Shown here: piece after piece, positions 61,868 to 64,000 of the stretch
How the letters are laid out: each line of letters begins with the position of its first letter
How positions within the stretch are numbered: position 1 is the stretch's first letter
DNA from: CAYJLF01 sp964371055
GTDB taxonomy: Bacteria > Eisenbacteria > RBG-16-71-46 > CAIMUX01
DNA: 64,000 nt
Reading direction: 5' to 3'
Assembly: GCA_964371055.1 (NCBI GenBank)
Contig: CAYJLF010000004.1
Coordinates: 62,001-126,000, forward strand
Notes under the pieces: model-generated
Told to the model about the DNA's origin: nothing
What the model saw: the letters and a program-made list of their open reading frames with translations, nothing else
Database searches by the model: none
Program-made: the position numbers and the translations under genes

Positions 61868-63888
61868 GGGATCACCTCCAGTTCCATCCATTCCGCCCCG
61901 CTCAAGATCCAATCGGTCGCCTGGGAGTGCTCTTCGAGGAGACTTCCCGCGGCGCTGCGAATCATGGCGCGCGCCCCCGTGCTGGTGCCGGCCGCCGCGA
62001 GCGACGGCGGCAGGGAGGAGATCTCCCGGCCGTCGATCACGGCTCCCGCCTCCCGCGACATCACGCGCAACAGCAGCACCTCGCTCCCGGGGAGGGTCTC
62101 GACGAGGGAGACGAGCTGCGCGAGCGAACGCGGAGTGAACCGGCCCGGAGTCCGTTCGCGATCCATCTCCATGACCTCGGCCGCCGAGGCGGCGAGCAGG
62201 CGGATCCGCCGGCCGGCCCACTCGGGCCGGGCGCGGACCTGGAAGACGACGCTCTCGGGATCGGCGCGCCAGGTCTCGAGTCGGGCGGTGCACCGGATGC
62301 TTTCGCCCACGCGCACGCGCGCCCGGTCGGCGCGCAACCCGGTGACGTACGCCTGCGGCTGGCGGCGCTCGGCATCGATTTCGACCGACAACGAGTCGAG
62401 GCGGGCCCGTTCGAACGGATTGACGAGCAGGAGCGCGGCGGGCAGCGTGGCGGCTCCGGAGAGCCCCAGGGCCGGCACGTCGGTCCGGATCATCTCCTCG
62501 CGCCGGACGACGCGGCCGCCGTTGTAGTCGACGCGCACCCGGCAGCGGGCCGCGATCTCGCCGGTGTTCCACCCGGTGTGCAGCCAGGAGTTCGCGATCG
62601 TCCAGGGGAGCAGGAAGGCCGTCATCATCCGGTCGCGCGCCACCTGATAGCGATAGACCAGCGGTTCGTCCGCCAGGCCCCGCAGCACGACCCGGACGGG
62701 AATCATCTCCGGCACTGGTCCGAGCGTGCCGTAGACGCCCGCGCGCCGGTCCTGCCAGATCCCGCCGATCGGCGCGGTGACGCTCCCCAGCTTGAAGGAG
62801 ACCTCGACGCTCGGCATCACGGTCAGGATTCTCGCTCGCCAGAGCGGCAGCCCGACCGGCCCGCCGTTCAGCATCGGATGACCGAAGGCGAAGACGCGAT
62901 CGCCGTCGACCATGGTCACGGTGCCGATCGCGGCCATCGAGGCGTCGCCCGTGACGAGGCTGATGCCGACTGCGGAACCGGGCTGGAGCGTGCCGTGGTC
63001 GGCATCGCCGCGGCCAGCCTCGCCCGACGCCTCCGTCTCGGCGGAGATCCCGGCGCCGGCCGGCGCGGGGCCGATGCCGGGTTCCAGGCCGAGTTCGACG
63101 AGGGACCCCGACAGTGCCGATAGCACGGGGAGGGCCCAACCGGTCATCGCAACCGGGAGGGTCAGGGGTCGCAGCGAGGCTCCGGCCCGGTCGCGCTTCG
63201 GCTCGACCAGGGGAAGCGGAGACCGATCGGGGATGGTGGCGGGAGAATCCGCGAGTCGATCGAGAAAGCTCGACCATAGGGCCGCGAAACGTTCCGGGGC
63301 ATCGGTCGTGCCGTCCGGCTGACCACCCGTTCCCGCCTGACCGGTGATGGTGCCTGGCCGTCCTGTGGGACGCGCATCCGGTCGAAGGCTGAGCGGCCCC
63401 GCCTCCTGACCGATCGCCTCTTCCGCGGGCAAGTCCGCGTGGAGACCCAGGTCGAGCATCTCCTCGATCGGCGTGATCGCCCCGATCGGCTCTTTCACCA
63501 TCGGGTAGGCGAAGGCGACCGCTCCGATCAACCGGCCATCGACGTAGACGGGGCTCCCGCTCATCCCGGCAATGATCCCGGTCCGCCGGAGTTCCGCCCC
63601 CTCGCCCCGGAAGAGGATCAGGCTCCCCTGCGGACGCGATTGGGGCAATACCCCGACGATCTCGACCCCGAACTCCTCGATGGTCTCACCGGAGAAGACC
63701 GTCCGGCCAACTCCCTTCATGCCGGCGCGGACTTCCGCCAATGGGAGGATCTCGACCGACGCCGAGGCGGTCGACGCGAGGACCCAGAGGATCCCGACGG
63801 CGAGGCTGGACACGACCGAAGCGCCGCGCCGGTCCCGGCGGTCGAGGTCCCCCTCCCGCCTTCGCCGGTTCGATGATCTCTTCAGCAT
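61864..63888 (-). CDS. SpoIVB-like S55-family serine protease/scaffold
   Basis: 674 residues; GAGG seven bases before the ATG. After a signal/anchor segment (SLAVGILWVLASTASASV) come GMKGVGRTVFSG and the nucleophile S112 in IIAGMSGSPVYVDGRLIGA, both typical of SpoIVB peptidase S55. Another conserved segment is VFAFGHPMLNGG near residue 330. The C-terminal 250 residues have no domain I recognise. Such S55 proteins occur widely in non-sporulating Gram-negatives next to propeller or WD40-like genes. Its stop overlaps the propeller start. Confidence 0.82.
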   Translation of the reverse strand: MLKRSSNRRRREGDLDRRDRRGASVVSSLAVGILWVLASTASASVEILPLAEVRAGMKGVGRTVFSGETIEEFGVEIVGVLPQSRPQGSLILFRGEGAELRRTGIIAGMSGSPVYVDGRLIGAVAFAYPMVKEPIGAITPIEEMLDLGLHADLPAEEAIGQEAGPLSLRPDARPTGRPGTITGQAGTGGQPDGTTDAPERFAALWSSFLDRLADSPATIPDRSPLPLVEPKRDRAGASLRPLTLPVAMTGWALPVLSALSGSLVELGLEPGIGPAPAGAGISAETEASGEAGRGDADHGTLQPGSAVGISLVTGDASMAAIGTVTMVDGDRVFAFGHPMLNGGPVGLPLWRARILTVMPSVEVSFKLGSVTAPIGGIWQDRRAGVYGTLGPVPEMIPVRVVLRGLADEPLVYRYQVARDRMMTAFLLPWTIANSWLHTGWNTGEIAARCRVRVDYNGGRVVRREEMIRTDVPALGLSGAATLPAALLLVNPFERARLDSLSVEIDAERRQPQAYVTGLRADRARVRVGESIRCTARLETWRADPESVVFQVRARPEWAGRRIRLLAASAAEVMEMDRERTPGRFTPRSLAQLVSLVETLPGSEVLLLRVMSREAGAVIDGREISSLPPSLAAAGTSTGARAMIRSAAGSLLEEHSQATDWILSGAEWMELEVIP

Positions 63889-64000
63889 GAGCCCGCCTCT
63901 TTCTCTCCCTGGAGGTTGCGGTCGGCCCGGAAAGCGGCGGTCGGCGCGGACGGATCCTTCCGTGCGCCGCGGGCGGGACCTTTCGGCCCCGCGGCCGGCG
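63889..64000. other. Right-edge intergenic sequence
   Basis: Upstream of the minus-strand protease gene; no gene or clear promoter seen before the window ends. Confidence 0.5.

Overview
The window is one high-GC (high-60s percent by eye) chromosomal segment of a Gram-negative bacterium. Evidence for a diderm cell is an LptE-like lipoprotein, an outer-membrane beta-barrel, a Wza-like export protein and several lipoproteins with clear lipoboxes. An exosortase/PEP-CTERM system, cysteine-repeat and fibronectin-type lipoproteins, GldA/F/G-like ABC genes and an archaeal-type prolyl-tRNA synthetase point to an uncultured lineage, perhaps of FCB/Eisenbacteria or deltaproteobacterial type. That placement is inference only. 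No rRNA, tRNA or CRISPR array was seen.

Layout. 1-385: left-edge lipoprotein (partial). 802-11942: all on the plus strand: murJ-uvrC-xerC with overlapping genes, an outer-membrane barrel, a translationally coupled SNF2 helicase / zinc-ribbon protein / secreted protein trio, and a TPR membrane protein. 12208-12235: a 28-bp sequence with the architecture of a Xer recombination (dif) site. Beyond it nearly all genes to 43.6 kb are on the minus strand, so genes on both sides point toward dif, as expected at a replication terminus. 12674-18742: thioredoxins, holA-lptE, and a sigma-54 response regulator/histidine kinase pair. 18843-23805: sugar-nucleotide genes (CDP-paratose epimerase-like, DegT aminotransferase, hexapeptide acyltransferase), a DUF92 protein and an epimerase. 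23992-25653: a CtpA protease.

25786-42041 is a long, tightly packed minus-strand operon for exopolysaccharide and protein sorting. In transcription order it holds a dehydratase fused to a degenerate sugar-phosphate transferase domain, a Wza-like protein, a Wzc-like tyrosine kinase, an exosortase, EpsI, a membrane protein, a TPR lipoprotein, a PrsK-like membrane protein lacking its kinase, an O-antigen-ligase-like protein, a PEGA protein and a fibronectin-type lipoprotein. Just upstream (42227-43621) lie two paralogous secreted proteins, only one of which carries a PEP-CTERM tail, so the sorting enzyme and a likely substrate are adjacent.

43956-64000: Yip1 and macro-domain proteins, an AI-2E-type transporter, CvpA, a SAM hydroxide adenosyltransferase, CutA, an unusual basic 126-residue protein, a GldA/F/G-DUF4340 ABC system, a LysM lytic transglycosylase, cheX-cheY, proS, a 1.6-kb insertion sequence placed precisely between two convergent stop codons, and a coupled beta-propeller / SpoIVB-like protease pair.

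The observations most worth following up are the dif site with its flanking odd-composition DNA, the exosortase operon with its paired sorted/unsorted substrates and two degenerated members, the structured leader that would mask the cheX ribosome binding site, and the SNF2/zinc-ribbon pair.
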